A DNA stretch of 64,000 bases from Labrenzia sp. DG1229 (GTDB lineage Bacteria; Pseudomonadota; Alphaproteobacteria; Rhizobiales; Stappiaceae). This document shows, one piece after another, positions 44,910-54,843 of the stretch. The notes under the pieces are model-generated. The model saw nothing but the letters and a program-made list of their open reading frames with translations, did not search any database and was not told where the DNA came from. The translations under genes and the position numbers were made by a program. Every line of letters begins with the position of its first letter. The first letter of the stretch is position 1. The stretch is taken from assembly GCF_000521215.1 (NCBI RefSeq), contig NZ_KI928940.1, positions 313,825-377,824 on the forward strand, written 5' to 3'.

Positions 44910-47677
44910 CCGGCAAATCGCGTGATCTCAGCCGCCTGAATAACAAGGCGTCCGGGTCTGGGGAGGAAGTTAGCGGAGGGGCAGGCGTGAACGCCCGAAC
45001 AATCAACAAGACGGTCAGGACGACATGCCCATATTGCGGTGTCGGTTGTGGTGTTCTGGCTACGCCGCAGGCCGACGGAACTGTCGCGATTGCCGGGGAT
45101 GAGGCTCATCCGGCAAATTTCGGCAGACTGTGCTCGAAGGGGGCAGCTCTCGGAGAGACGCTATCCGTTGAAGACCGGCTGCTGCATCCTGAAATTGATG
45201 GTGAAAGAGCAGATTGGGACAAGGCGCTCGATCGCGTGGCGCAAGAGTTTTCAAAAGCCGTTCGGCAACACGGTCCGGACAGTGTCGCTTTTTATGTTTC
45301 CGGCCAGATCCTCACTGAAGACTATTACGTTGCCAACAAGCTGATGAAAGGCTTCATCGGTTCCGGCAATATCGACACAAATTCAAGGCTCTGCATGGCG
45401 TCTTCGGTCGCGGGCCATCGCCGTGCGTTCGGTTCCGACACGGTGCCTGGAACCTATGAAGATCTGGAAACATGCGACCTGCTGGTGCTGACCGGCTCCA
45501 ATCTTGCCTGGTGTCATCCAGTTCTCTTTCAGCGGATCGAGGCTGCAAAGGCGCAAAATCCACAGATGCGGATAGTTGTAATCGACCCGAGGGAGACTGC
45601 AACCTGTGCGCTTGCCGATCTGCATCTGGCATTGAAACCTGATACCGATGTTGCACTCTTCAATGGCCTCCTGGCGTTCCTGGCAGAAACCGATGCGCTC
45701 GATCGCACCTATATCTCCGCACACACACGCGGTTTCGACGACGCGCTTGCAGCATCGGGGCCTTGCGAGATCAACCGTATTTCACGCGAGACGGGCCTGG
45801 CACCTAGGGATCTTGCAACATTCTACGCGATGGTCGGGCGTACCGAAAAAACCGTCACCGTCTACAGCCAGGGCGTCAATCAATCCGTTACGGGAACGGA
45901 CAAGGTCAATGCGATCATCAATACGCATCTGGCAACCGGACGGATCGGCAGGCCCGGTATGGGCCCGTTTTCGGTAACAGGTCAGCCGAATGCCATGGGT
46001 GGGCGCGAGGTTGGCGGTCTGGCCAACACGCTGGCAGCGCACATGAGCATCGAGAATCCGGTTCATCGCGCTCTCGTCCGGGAATTCTGGCAGAGCCCGG
46101 CAATTGCCAAAAAACCGGGCCTGAAGGCCGTTGATCTCTTCCGTGCGGTCCGTGCGGGCAAGATCAAGGCGCTCTGGATCATGGCCACCAATCCGGTCGA
46201 CAGTCTACCGGATGCCGACGGCGTGGCGGACGCCTTGAAAGAGTGTCCCTTCGTTGTCGTCTCCGATGTGACACGTGCCACCGATACGGCTGCCTACGCG
46301 GATGTTCTGTTGCCGGCAGCTGCCTGGGGCGAAAAAGACGGGACGGTTACCAATTCTGAACGCAGGATATCCCGTCAGCGAACCTTTCTGGAGCGGCCAG
46401 GGGAGGTGAGGCCGGACTGGTGGCAGGTAACCGAGGTGGCACGGCGCATGGGCTTTGCGCAGGCGTTCGACTATGACGGACCGGCTTCCGTGTTTCGCGA
46501 ACATGCCGCGCTTTCCGGCTATGTTAACAACGGGCTGCGAGCCTTCGACATAAGCGCTCTCAAGAACGTGTCATGTGCAGAATTTGACCGCCTCAAACCG
46601 CTGCAGTGGCCTCAATCGCAGGACAGGACTCAACAAGAGCAAACGCGTTTTTTTGCCGGCGGCGGGTTCTTCACGCAGGACCGGAAGGCTGTTCTGGTTC
46701 CCGTCAGGACAACGGAACCGCGCAAGCAGGGGCGGCAATATCCTTTCGTGCTCAATACGGGCCGGATACGGGATCAGTGGCACACGATGACGCGGACGGG
46801 CAAGAGCCCGCGTCTTTCAGCACACATCGCAGAGCCTTATGCAGAGCTCCACCCGGTAGACGCAAAGAAGTTAGGTCTCTCGGCTGCGGATCTCGTTGAA
46901 GTCAAAAGTCCTTTTGGAACCGTCATGCTGCGCGCGCAGGTCACGGAACGCGCTCAACCGGGCTCGATCTTCGTGCCGATGCATTGGACCGATCAGGTGA
47001 GCTCACAGGGCAGGGTCGACGCGGTTGTGGCACCAGAAACTGACCCGGTTTCCGGTCAGCCGGGTTCCAAATTCACACCAGTCGCTCTTCGTAGGCTCGT
47101 CTTTGACTGGTACGGTTTCGCAATCCTGAGGAAGAAGCCGGAAAAGCTTGAAGCCGATTACTGGTCGGTGGCTCCGACCTCTGGAGGTTGGCGTGTCGAA
47201 ATGGCCGGCTCGGCCGCGCAAGACCCGGCTCTTCTTGCAAGAAGGCATCTGGGCGGTGATGCAAAACTGGCAAGGTTTGAAGATCGGTGTGCAGGATTGT
47301 TGAGAGTTGCCGGATGGAGCGACACCGGACTTGCCGGTGCGTTTTTCATTGCGGGTGAACCTGTCGCCGTTTCCCGGCAATGGGCTTGTTCTCTTTTGAC
47401 TGATCCATTTCTTTCCGCAGCTGATCGCCTGAAGGTTCTGGCAGCCGGGCCGTCGGCGGACATGCCCGATAAGGGGGCGATCATTTGCTCCTGTTTCCAG
47501 GTCGGGAACAAAGACATCGAGACGGCAATGGCGGAAGGCGCCGTCACGGTGCAGGCGATCGGGTCCCGTCTGAAGGCCGGCACCAATTGTGGTTCCTGCC
47601 GATCCGAAATCCAGTCCATCCTCGATGCGCATGGCAAGGAGGACGTTAATGAGACCGACATCGCGCAAGCCGGCTGA
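44906..47677 (+). CDS. nasA: Assimilatory nitrate reductase catalytic subunit
   Basis: A 923-residue molybdenum bis-MGD enzyme of the NasA/NapA group. N-terminal [4Fe-4S] site TTCPYCGVGCGVLA with RLCSKGAALGE, molybdopterin-binding core (RLCMASSVAGHRRAFGSDT, GMGPFSVTGQPNAMGG), and a C-terminal BFD-like [2Fe-2S] domain (IICSCFQVG and TNCGSCRSEIQ) usual in NasA that takes electrons directly. No twin-arginine signal, so cytoplasmic. Start overlaps nirD; a GTG at 44988 is possible. The last bases overlap cysG. Confidence 0.94.
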   Translation: MTGKSRDLSRLNNKASGSGEEVSGGAGVNARTINKTVRTTCPYCGVGCGVLATPQADGTVAIAGDEAHPANFGRLCSKGAALGETLSVEDRLLHPEIDGERADWDKALDRVAQEFSKAVRQHGPDSVAFYVSGQILTEDYYVANKLMKGFIGSGNIDTNSRLCMASSVAGHRRAFGSDTVPGTYEDLETCDLLVLTGSNLAWCHPVLFQRIEAAKAQNPQMRIVVIDPRETATCALADLHLALKPDTDVALFNGLLAFLAETDALDRTYISAHTRGFDDALAASGPCEINRISRETGLAPRDLATFYAMVGRTEKTVTVYSQGVNQSVTGTDKVNAIINTHLATGRIGRPGMGPFSVTGQPNAMGGREVGGLANTLAAHMSIENPVHRALVREFWQSPAIAKKPGLKAVDLFRAVRAGKIKALWIMATNPVDSLPDADGVADALKECPFVVVSDVTRATDTAAYADVLLPAAAWGEKDGTVTNSERRISRQRTFLERPGEVRPDWWQVTEVARRMGFAQAFDYDGPASVFREHAALSGYVNNGLRAFDISALKNVSCAEFDRLKPLQWPQSQDRTQQEQTRFFAGGGFFTQDRKAVLVPVRTTEPRKQGRQYPFVLNTGRIRDQWHTMTRTGKSPRLSAHIAEPYAELHPVDAKKLGLSAADLVEVKSPFGTVMLRAQVTERAQPGSIFVPMHWTDQVSSQGRVDAVVAPETDPVSGQPGSKFTPVALRRLVFDWYGFAILRKKPEKLEADYWSVAPTSGGWRVEMAGSAAQDPALLARRHLGGDAKLARFEDRCAGLLRVAGWSDTGLAGAFFIAGEPVAVSRQWACSLLTDPFLSAADRLKVLAAGPSADMPDKGAIICSCFQVGNKDIETAMAEGAVTVQAIGSRLKAGTNCGSCRSEIQSILDAHGKEDVNETDIAQAG

Positions 47678-48857
47678 TGCAACGGGCAAACGGAGGCCTG
47701 CCCGCGTCGGCGAGCTGGCATGTCTGCCGCTGTTCTTTCCGCTGAAGAGTCGAAAGGTCGTGATTGCAGGCGGGACGGATGCAGCCACGTGGAAGGCGGA
47801 ACTTCTGGCCGCCGCAGGTGCAAATGTACATATCTATGCGGAGCGCCCCGGGACCTGTCTTGAAGCATTGCTCGAACAGGGTAGTCCGGGGGGAACACTC
47901 AGCTACCATCCCCATTCGTGGACCCCGCAGTGTTTCTCCGGTGCCGCTCTTGCCGTTGCCGACGCGGCAAGCATCGGGGAGGCAAAGGCTTTCCAGTGCG
48001 CCGCCAAGGCGGAAGGCGTTCCGGTCAACGTGATCGACAATCCGCAATTTTGCGAGTTTCAGTTCGGCTCGATTGTCAACCGTTCTCCGGTCGTCATCGG
48101 AATTTCGACCAACGGTGCGGCTCCGATCCTCGGACAGGCAATCCGCCGGCGAATCGAAACCCTGCTGCCTCACTGCCTCAAGGACTGGGCAGCTCTTGCC
48201 AGGCGTGTTCGGTCCACGGTCCTTGAGACGCTTTCATCGGGTTCACAAAGGCGCAGCTTCTGGGAAAGCTTCACGGATCTGGCATTTTCTGGTCGGTCGG
48301 TACTGGAAGCGGCAGAGGCTGGTGGCTTGGAACCGCTTCTGGTCGAAGCCAAAAGTGCCGCTTCAGGCAAGGTTACATTTGTCGGAGGGGCGCATGGCGA
48401 CGCAGAAGACCTGACACTGAAGGCGGTGCGCGCACTTCAGTCTGCCGACGTGATCCTGTTCGACGAACGGATCGATGACAGTGTTCTGGAACTTGCGCGC
48501 CGCGAAGCCACACGTGTTCCGGTCGAATTGCGGAGTGGCAGGGAAATCTGCCTTCAGGAAGGTTGCGCCGAAATGATGATCTCTTTGGCAAAACGGGGCA
48601 GGCATGTGGTGAGACTGAAAACCGGGGACCCGGTGGACGACAGCCATGCCGGCAAAGAGTTTAGGCGGCTGGCAGTTGAGGGCATTCCGGTGACAATTGT
48701 TCCCGGCATTGCGTCCACGTGCGCAATGGTTATGGACAGGTGTTTCACACAACCCCTGCAACCAGGTGCAATCGGTCTCTCCTGCGATACGGCAGCGGCG
48801 CAACTGCACGCTGTTACTGGTTATGTGCCCAGGCACGGAAAAGGCAATACAAACTGA
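47649..48857 (+). CDS. cysG: Siroheme synthase CysG, with truncated methyltransferase domain
   Basis: A 402-residue protein starting at an ATG with AAGGAGG, inside the nasA end. Residues ~15-220 are the CysG dehydrogenase/chelatase domain (CLPLFFPLKSRKVVIAGG, PVNVIDNPQFCEFQFGSIV). Residues ~240-402 start as the uroporphyrinogen methyltransferase (VTFVGGAHGDAEDLTLKAV) but the motif after RLKTGDP is changed (VDDSHAG for the usual VFGRG) and the protein stops about 100 residues early, just after VPGIAST. So the first activity is probable, the second doubtful. Siroheme serves NirB. Confidence 0.85.
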   Translation: MRPTSRKPADATGKRRPARVGELACLPLFFPLKSRKVVIAGGTDAATWKAELLAAAGANVHIYAERPGTCLEALLEQGSPGGTLSYHPHSWTPQCFSGAALAVADAASIGEAKAFQCAAKAEGVPVNVIDNPQFCEFQFGSIVNRSPVVIGISTNGAAPILGQAIRRRIETLLPHCLKDWAALARRVRSTVLETLSSGSQRRSFWESFTDLAFSGRSVLEAAEAGGLEPLLVEAKSAASGKVTFVGGAHGDAEDLTLKAVRALQSADVILFDERIDDSVLELARREATRVPVELRSGREICLQEGCAEMMISLAKRGRHVVRLKTGDPVDDSHAGKEFRRLAVEGIPVTIVPGIASTCAMVMDRCFTQPLQPGAIGLSCDTAAAQLHAVTGYVPRHGKGNTN

Positions 48858-48961
48858 ATTCAATCAGGTTTGGTAACCGGCCAGTCTCATGACTTCCAGG
48901 CGGCGCAGTCAGGACAAGGGACATACCGGCTCGTTTCCTTAGGTGCTGACATCAGTGATCT

Positions 48962-50269
48962 TCAGAGGCCAGGAAGCCAAAGCGCGATTTGCGGAAACAG
49001 GACCAGCAAAGCGACGAGCAGGAGCGAGCAGCCGATAAAAGGGAACGCTGACGTGTAGATTGTGCGCATCGTTGTTCCCGGTGGCGCAACACCTTTCATG
49101 ACAAACAGCAGCAGCCCGAACGGCGGGGTGGTGAAGCTGATTTCCAACGCAAGCAGCATGATGAGCCCGAACCAAACAGGGTCGTAGCCGAGGCTCAAGG
49201 CGAGTGGAAAGAATATCGGAACGGTCAGGAGCATCATGGAAATCTGCTCCATGAACATGCCCAGCAACAGCAGGACCGCAAACATCACCATCAACATCGC
49301 AAGTGGTGCAAGATCAAAGGAAATTGCCCAGTTGACGAGCCCGCGCGAGGCTCCCGAGAAGGCCAGCAGCTGGCTGAAAGTCGCTGATCCGAACACGATC
49401 AGGTAAGCCATCAGGGTGACCTTGAGTGCACCGGTCACGGACTTGCGCATTGCCTCCCAGGTCAGGCAGCGAAACACCGCTGCCAGCACCAGGACACCGA
49501 GCGCACCGAAGGCTGCCGCCTCTGACGGCGTCACGAAGCCGGTAATCATGAGGATGATGATGACAACCATCACGCCCACCATCGGAACCACTTCGCGCAG
49601 GAGCAGCATGATCTTGCTCAGAAAAGACAAGGGTTCGACGTCGTAGGCCGGCGCCGCGGCGGGGTCCAGTCTGGTCTGGAGCCAGATGGTGCCGATGTAC
49701 AATGCAGCCAGGATCAGGCCCGGCAAGACGCCGGCGATGAGAAGGGCACCGACATCGATCTGCGCCAGGGTGGCAAGCAGAACCGCAAGCGCCGAGGGTG
49801 GAATGATGATTGCGAGGCCTCCGGTTCCAAGAATTGGACCGATGCTCATATGAGATTTGTAACCACGCTGGCTCATCTCCGGAACCATCAATGACCCGAG
49901 CAGGGCCGTGGAACCCATGGATGACCCCGACAGGGTGGAAAAGGCGGTTCCACCCAGAACGGTGACGTAGCTCAATCTTCCCGACAGCCTGCCAAGCAGC
50001 TTGTCGATCGCATTGAACATGCGGCCACCCAGGCCAGTGTGAAAAAAGATTTCACCCATCAGCAGAAACAACGGGATGGGAACAAGCGCGAATTTGGTCA
50101 ACGACCCCAGGCCGTTGTTCAGGAGCTGGCCAATGCCACGCTCACCGCCCATGAACACCCAGGCACCGATGATATTGGCAGCGAGAAAGGCCAGTGCCAC
50201 CGGCATGCCCATTGCCATGAGAAAGACAATGACACCCAGAAGCAGGGTGAGCGCTTCATACCACTCCAT
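48962..50269 (-). CDS. dctM: TRAP transporter large permease
   Basis: A 435-residue DctM-type membrane protein, normal length, with about 12 hydrophobic helices and the family motifs MGMPVALAFLAANIIGA, GGMFNAIDKLLGRLSG-type loop (GGRMFNAIDKLLG), and GGLAIIIPPSALAVLL. Its start overlaps the end of dctQ by one base, so the two are coupled. It is the last gene of the minus operon from gntR. Substrate unknown, probably an organic acid used by the linked enzymes. Confidence 0.93.
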   Translation of the reverse strand: MEWYEALTLLLGVIVFLMAMGMPVALAFLAANIIGAWVFMGGERGIGQLLNNGLGSLTKFALVPIPLFLLMGEIFFHTGLGGRMFNAIDKLLGRLSGRLSYVTVLGGTAFSTLSGSSMGSTALLGSLMVPEMSQRGYKSHMSIGPILGTGGLAIIIPPSALAVLLATLAQIDVGALLIAGVLPGLILAALYIGTIWLQTRLDPAAAPAYDVEPLSFLSKIMLLLREVVPMVGVMVVIIILMITGFVTPSEAAAFGALGVLVLAAVFRCLTWEAMRKSVTGALKVTLMAYLIVFGSATFSQLLAFSGASRGLVNWAISFDLAPLAMLMVMFAVLLLLGMFMEQISMMLLTVPIFFPLALSLGYDPVWFGLIMLLALEISFTTPPFGLLLFVMKGVAPPGTTMRTIYTSAFPFIGCSLLLVALLVLFPQIALWLPGL

Positions 50270-50775
50270 TATTCGTGGATCCCCGCATCACCGGTATGCA
50301 TCAGGTCAGAGCCGACGACGAAGCGCATGAATTCCACTGCCATGAAGCCGAAACTGAGGGGAAAGGTGATCGTCAGAAGCCAGCGGGGGTAATAGTAGGC
50401 GCGGGTGTCGTAGTCGCCCCGTTCAATGTTTTTCAGGAACAGCTCCAGCCCCTTCCACGCGAGGATGACGCACACGAGAACACAGGTAAACGCGACCAGC
50501 CGGCTGACGATGCGCCGGGAACCTTCCGGCAAGGCTGATGTCACCAGTTCAATATGGACATGACCCTTTTCCCTCACGAGCCAGGGTGCGCCGAGCATTG
50601 TCATGTAGAGCAGCCCGTATTCGGATGATGTGAACAGCCATGCAAAGGGTTGCAGGCCAAGGTTCCGCATCAGAACCGATACCACCACGGATACCATCAG
50701 CCAGACCAGCGTGGCCCCGGCGATCACCGCCATTGCATCAATCAGCGAGCTGTAGATCCTGGAGACAAAAGTCAT
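50269..50775 (-). CDS. dctQ: TRAP transporter small permease
   Basis: A 168-residue DctQ-type protein with four hydrophobic helices and the family core FTSSEYGLLYMTMLGAPWLV followed by REKGHVHIELV. Works with DctM and DctP. Lies 58 bases after dctP and overlaps dctM. Confidence 0.9.
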   Translation of the reverse strand: MTFVSRIYSSLIDAMAVIAGATLVWLMVSVVVSVLMRNLGLQPFAWLFTSSEYGLLYMTMLGAPWLVREKGHVHIELVTSALPEGSRRIVSRLVAFTCVLVCVILAWKGLELFLKNIERGDYDTRAYYYPRWLLTITFPLSFGFMAVEFMRFVVGSDLMHTGDAGIHE

Positions 50776-50833
50776 GCGAAAGCCTCTGGGTGCGACAGAT
50801 CAGGCCCGCCGATTGGGCGGGCCAGTCATGTAT

Positions 50834-51847
50834 TCAATTTGCAGCGTTCAGATCGTAGAACAGCTCAATCAGCTTGTCGTAATTGTCTGTTCCACCTGGT
50901 TGATCCGCCATCAGGCCTTTCATCCGTTCCCAGGTCTTTTCACGTGCGGCCGCCAGGTAGTTGGCTTTCGCGTCACCTTCCAGCGAAACCACGGTCATGC
51001 CGGCTGCATCTAGTGCTGCGAAATCCTCGTCCCGCTTGGCCCGCAGTGCCGCGACGCTGTCCTTTTCATGCTGGATCGCAACATCCTGCAGAATTTTCTT
51101 GGACTCGTCGGACAGCGAATTCCACTTTTCAAGGTTGATGATCACGCCCAGATCGGTCGAAAAGAAGCACGGCTCGATTCGATAGTTCAGGAACTCGTTC
51201 CATTTCAGGTCGATAAGACCGATTTGCGTCCAGCCTGTCGCGTCGACGACCCCGCGTTGCAGCGCGGAATAGACTTCCCCTGTCGGCAGGTCGATAACCT
51301 GTGCGCCGAGATAGTTTGTGAAGAACGCGTTGTAGACGTTGTTGCCGCGCAGTTTCAGGCCTTCGACTTCGAGATTGCCGCTCTCGTCAAAGGTCGGTGC
51401 GTCGCGGGTCCAGAGATTGTAGCAAACGCCGCTGTCGAACCAGCCGAGATACTTCAACCCCATCTTTTCCTGGTGGATCTGGTCGATAAGTTCAATGCCG
51501 CCATTTTCGCGGGTTTCGACGGCCGTCAGGTTTGAGGCGACCATTGCGTCTTTTTCCGGCAAAGCGCCGCCGTAGAAGGAACCGGGAGTGTAAACCATGT
51601 CGACGATGCCGTCCCGAACCGCATCGGGTTGCTGGAACATGCCAATCGCCTCGGGTCCACCGCGCACTTCGATTTGCACAACTCCCTTACCGGCCTCGTT
51701 TACCTTGTCCACGAAGGAAAGGAAGCTCTTGGTGTAGATGAGAGTTTCCGGGAAAGCATGCACCGCGGTAACCGTGTCTTCCGCCTGTGCGGACGCATTG
51801 ATCAGTGTCGATCCGGCCACCAGGCCGGCCAGTAAAATCCTCTTCAT
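50834..51847 (-). CDS. dctP: TRAP transporter solute-binding protein
   Basis: A 337-residue DctP-family periplasmic binding protein with a signal peptide (KRILLAGLVAGSTLINASAQA). The conserved Arg that holds the substrate carboxylate is in GLKLRGNNVYNAF, and the LQRGVVDATGWTQIG segment is the usual ligand-pocket region. So the solute probably has a carboxylate. It follows leuD by 95 bases in the gntR operon. Confidence 0.9.
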   Translation of the reverse strand: MKRILLAGLVAGSTLINASAQAEDTVTAVHAFPETLIYTKSFLSFVDKVNEAGKGVVQIEVRGGPEAIGMFQQPDAVRDGIVDMVYTPGSFYGGALPEKDAMVASNLTAVETRENGGIELIDQIHQEKMGLKYLGWFDSGVCYNLWTRDAPTFDESGNLEVEGLKLRGNNVYNAFFTNYLGAQVIDLPTGEVYSALQRGVVDATGWTQIGLIDLKWNEFLNYRIEPCFFSTDLGVIINLEKWNSLSDESKKILQDVAIQHEKDSVAALRAKRDEDFAALDAAGMTVVSLEGDAKANYLAAAREKTWERMKGLMADQPGGTDNYDKLIELFYDLNAAN

Positions 51848-51942
51848 AGTCTCACTCCACTTTACAGGGTGGCTTTTGCCTTATCCCTCTGGTTCTCAGG
51901 CTGTAACCCTGATGCTGTTTGCTCTTGCGGTTTCAAGAGCCC

Positions 51943-52554
51943 TCACACGTCCGCCACCGGCCGGGACCAGGGCGCTGTTTGTTTCAGTTTTGTCCTGTGG
52001 CGTTCAATATCCGCCAGGTGCTGCATCGTCAGATCGATGTCGTCCCAGCCATTGATAAGTTTCTTCCGCCAGCTCGGATCGAGCGCGAACGGGACCTGAA
52101 CGTTGCCTATGCTGAACTGTCCGCGGTCCAGGGCGACCATCGCAAGTTCAGCACCATCTCCCAGGGACCGGATCAGGAGGTTGAAGTCGTCATCGGACAC
52201 ACATGCGGGCAAAAGGCCGTTATTGACTGCGTTGCCAGCAAAAATGTCGCCGAAGCTCGGAGCGAATACGGCCTTTATACCGGCATCGACCAATGCATAA
52301 ACGGCTGCTTCTCTCGATGAGCCGCTGCCGAAATTGCGCCCGGCGATCAGGATGCTGGCATGTCGGTGACGGTTCAGCGGGAAATGCGGATGATCCTCGC
52401 CGGCGGCGTCTTTGCGCAGATCATGAAGCAGGAACCGGGCGTAGCCTTGGCTGCGCGGTGTCGACATGAAGCGTGACGGTATCAACTGGTCCGTATCAAC
52501 GTTGTGCAACGGAAATGCGATCGCGTGGCCATCGTGTCTGCTCCAGCCCGGCAT
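51943..52554 (-). CDS. leuD: LeuD-like hydro-lyase small subunit
   Basis: A 203-residue small subunit of the isopropylmalate isomerase/aconitase group, normal for bacterial LeuD. Seen: LHNVDTDQLIPSRFM at the start, AGRNFGSGSSREAAVYAL (substrate-binding loop), and GDIFAGNAVNNGLLP. Starts at an ATG overlapping the leuC stop (TGATG). Placement in a GntR/TRAP cluster rather than with leuB suggests a catabolic substrate instead of leucine synthesis. Confidence 0.9.
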   Translation of the reverse strand: MPGWSRHDGHAIAFPLHNVDTDQLIPSRFMSTPRSQGYARFLLHDLRKDAAGEDHPHFPLNRHRHASILIAGRNFGSGSSREAAVYALVDAGIKAVFAPSFGDIFAGNAVNNGLLPACVSDDDFNLLIRSLGDGAELAMVALDRGQFSIGNVQVPFALDPSWRKKLINGWDDIDLTMQHLADIERHRTKLKQTAPWSRPVADV

Positions 52555-53960
52555 CACGCCTTTCCTCCCTTGAGGAGTGGCCGAACGTCGGTAATTGTTC
52601 CGGTAACAGCGGCTGCGGCAACCATCGCCGGTGACATCAGATGTGTCAGTGCGCCTGGCCCCTGACGACCGCGGAAATTCCGGTTGGTTGAGGATGCGCA
52701 GCGCTTCCCGGGGCCAACGACGTCTCCGTTCATGCCGACGCACATTGAACAGCCTGCGGCCGCCCATTCCAGTCCGGCTTCAATGAAAATTCGGTCGAGA
52801 CCTTCCTGTTCGGCCTGCGCCTTGACCTGCGCTGATCCTGGCGAGACCAGACCGGGAACCTTGGCTTTTCGATCAATGAGCACTGCTGCAGCACTGCGCA
52901 GGTCTTCAATCCGGCCATTCGTGCAGGAACCGAGAAACACCTGATCAACTGGTGTGCCTTCAATCGGGTCGCCTGCGGAAAGATGCATGTAGTCCAGTGA
53001 GTCGCGAACCGCTTCCGCCTCGCCATTCGCAAGCGCTTTCGGATCGGGTATCGTGGAAGTGACCGGAATTGCCTGTTCGGGGCTCGTACCCCAGGTGACT
53101 GTTGGCGCAATCTTGTCTGCGTCAATATGAATGTCCCGGTCGAATTCGGCTTCTGCATCCGTGTGCAAATGCACCCAGGCTTTACGCGCCGCATCCCAGG
53201 CCTCGTTCCGGGGAGCATGCGGGCGCCCCTCGAGATACAAAAATGTTGTTTCATCCGGCGCAATCAGACCAAATCGCGCACCACCTTCGATCGAGAGGTT
53301 GCAAAGTGTCATGCGGCCTTCCATGGAAAGTTCACGGACTGTGCTGCCGGCGTATTCGATCGCATGGCCCTGTGCGCCGTCAGCGCCTAGTCCGGCAATC
53401 CAGTTCAGCGCGATATCCTTGGCACTGACACCTGGACCGAGTTTTCCGTCGATGTGCATACGCATGGCCTTCGGCTTCCTTTGCCAGATCGTCTGCGTGG
53501 CCAGTACGTGGGCGACTTCGGTAGCGCCGATGCCGAAGGCGAGGGCTCCGAAGGCTCCATGGGTGGATGTATGGCTGTCACCGCAATTGATCAGCAGGCC
53601 GGGAAGCGTCAATCCTTGTTCCGGCCCGACAACGTGAACAATTCCCTGTCCGGGATCATCCAGATCGAAAAGTCGCAATTCGTGTTTCGTGGCATTGTTG
53701 CGCAGGTTTTCGACCATGTAGCTGATCTGTGGATCCGCAATCTGTGCGAGGCGGCGGGTCGGCGCATAGTGATCGACCACAGCAAAGGTCAATTCAGGCT
53801 CGGCCACAGGCAAGCCGCGTGATTCAATCCTGGCAAAGGCGTGATGCGACCCTTCGTGCACCAGGTGGCGATCGACCCACAACAGGGACGACCCGTCTGC
53901 GCGCACCAGGATTTCATGTGCAGACCAGAGCTTGTCCAGAAGTGTGCGCGGCACCGTCAT
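52554..53960 (-). CDS. leuC: LeuC-like hydro-lyase large subunit
   Basis: A 468-residue protein of the bacterial LeuC type. Seen: LLDKLWSAHEILV and LLWVDRHLVHEGS at the start, NCGDSHTSTHGAFGALAFGIG, and the three [4Fe-4S] cysteines in FLGSCTNGRIED and GCSMCVGMNGD. All catalytic features appear intact. Together with LeuD it should add or remove water across a double bond in a di- or tricarboxylic acid. Overlaps gntR and leuD at both ends. Confidence 0.92.
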   Translation of the reverse strand: MTVPRTLLDKLWSAHEILVRADGSSLLWVDRHLVHEGSHHAFARIESRGLPVAEPELTFAVVDHYAPTRRLAQIADPQISYMVENLRNNATKHELRLFDLDDPGQGIVHVVGPEQGLTLPGLLINCGDSHTSTHGAFGALAFGIGATEVAHVLATQTIWQRKPKAMRMHIDGKLGPGVSAKDIALNWIAGLGADGAQGHAIEYAGSTVRELSMEGRMTLCNLSIEGGARFGLIAPDETTFLYLEGRPHAPRNEAWDAARKAWVHLHTDAEAEFDRDIHIDADKIAPTVTWGTSPEQAIPVTSTIPDPKALANGEAEAVRDSLDYMHLSAGDPIEGTPVDQVFLGSCTNGRIEDLRSAAAVLIDRKAKVPGLVSPGSAQVKAQAEQEGLDRIFIEAGLEWAAAGCSMCVGMNGDVVGPGKRCASSTNRNFRGRQGPGALTHLMSPAMVAAAAVTGTITDVRPLLKGGKA

Positions 53961-54760
53961 GCAGGCTCACCAGGTGGTTTGCCGATGGCGGGTTCCCAGT
54001 GCCGCAAACTGCCGTCGCCCACACGCGTGAGCGGCATTTCAAGCCGAAACATATCTGGCCGGTAAAGCCCTGACAGATATTCCACGCCATTGTCATTGAC
54101 GTCTCGCACAACGCGTCGCAGGGACAGCAACGCAGAGCCGACGGCAATGCCCAGGGCTTCGGCGACATCTGGTCCCGCCAGAGTCGCTGAAACCGACTGA
54201 TGTGCATCCTTTATCTGAACACCGCTGAGTTCCAGGAGCTTGAAAAGGGGTGTTGTTGCGAGATCGTTTTCAGAATAGTTCGCGGCAATGGCTGCTGGAA
54301 CATAGGTGGTCAGGTGGGAAAAAGGCGTTCCATCGGTGCTACGCACGCGGGTCGCAATCTGCACCTGTTCCTTCGGCGCAAGTCTCAAGGCACTTGCGGC
54401 GAATTCGGGTGCTGCTCCGTAAGAAAATGAGAGAAGACGAGCCGTTGTGGATTGACCCATTTCGACAAGTTGCGGCATCAGGGTTGCCAGGTTCATCGCC
54501 ATTGGCTTTCCCGGCTGGCCTGACGTTCGGACTGTTGTTCCGCTTCCGGCACGTCTCACCACCAGGCCTGCTGCAGCCAGAGCATCCAGTGCTCGACGAA
54601 CGGTAACCCTGGAAACCCCGAACAACTCAGCCAGTTTCTGTTCCGGAGGCAGGTTTTCACCGTCCTCCAGCCGCCCGTCTGCAATCTGGTCGCGCAGCGA
54701 GAGATAGACCTGGCGCGCCTTGGCTCCTTCCGGAAGCAGCGATTTTGCAGGCTTGTTCAC
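53957..54760 (-). CDS. GntR-family regulator (HutC type, UTRA domain)
   Basis: A 267-residue regulator. The N-terminal winged helix shows ENLPPEQKLAELFGVSRVTV, RRALDALAAAGLVVRR and GSGTTVR. The C-terminal ~150 residues form a UTRA ligand-binding domain (VRSTDGTPFSHLTTYVPA, then LKDAHQSVSATLAGP-like and GVEYLSGLYRPDMF). First gene of the minus operon and divergent from the plus operon, with two palindromes between; it probably represses both until it binds a pathway compound. Confidence 0.92.
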   Translation of the reverse strand: MNKPAKSLLPEGAKARQVYLSLRDQIADGRLEDGENLPPEQKLAELFGVSRVTVRRALDALAAAGLVVRRAGSGTTVRTSGQPGKPMAMNLATLMPQLVEMGQSTTARLLSFSYGAAPEFAASALRLAPKEQVQIATRVRSTDGTPFSHLTTYVPAAIAANYSENDLATTPLFKLLELSGVQIKDAHQSVSATLAGPDVAEALGIAVGSALLSLRRVVRDVNDNGVEYLSGLYRPDMFRLEMPLTRVGDGSLRHWEPAIGKPPGEPA

Positions 54761-54843
54761 GCCGGAATTCCTCCCTAATCCTTGTTCAATGTTATCGCCG
54801 GTTTTGAAAAGATCAAGCTTCTGTACGTTGTATTTGTTTTTTC

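Noticed and set aside
52684..53637. Plus-strand open frames opposite leuC
   Set aside because: Shadows of leuC, which has intact Fe-S cysteines and coupled neighbours.
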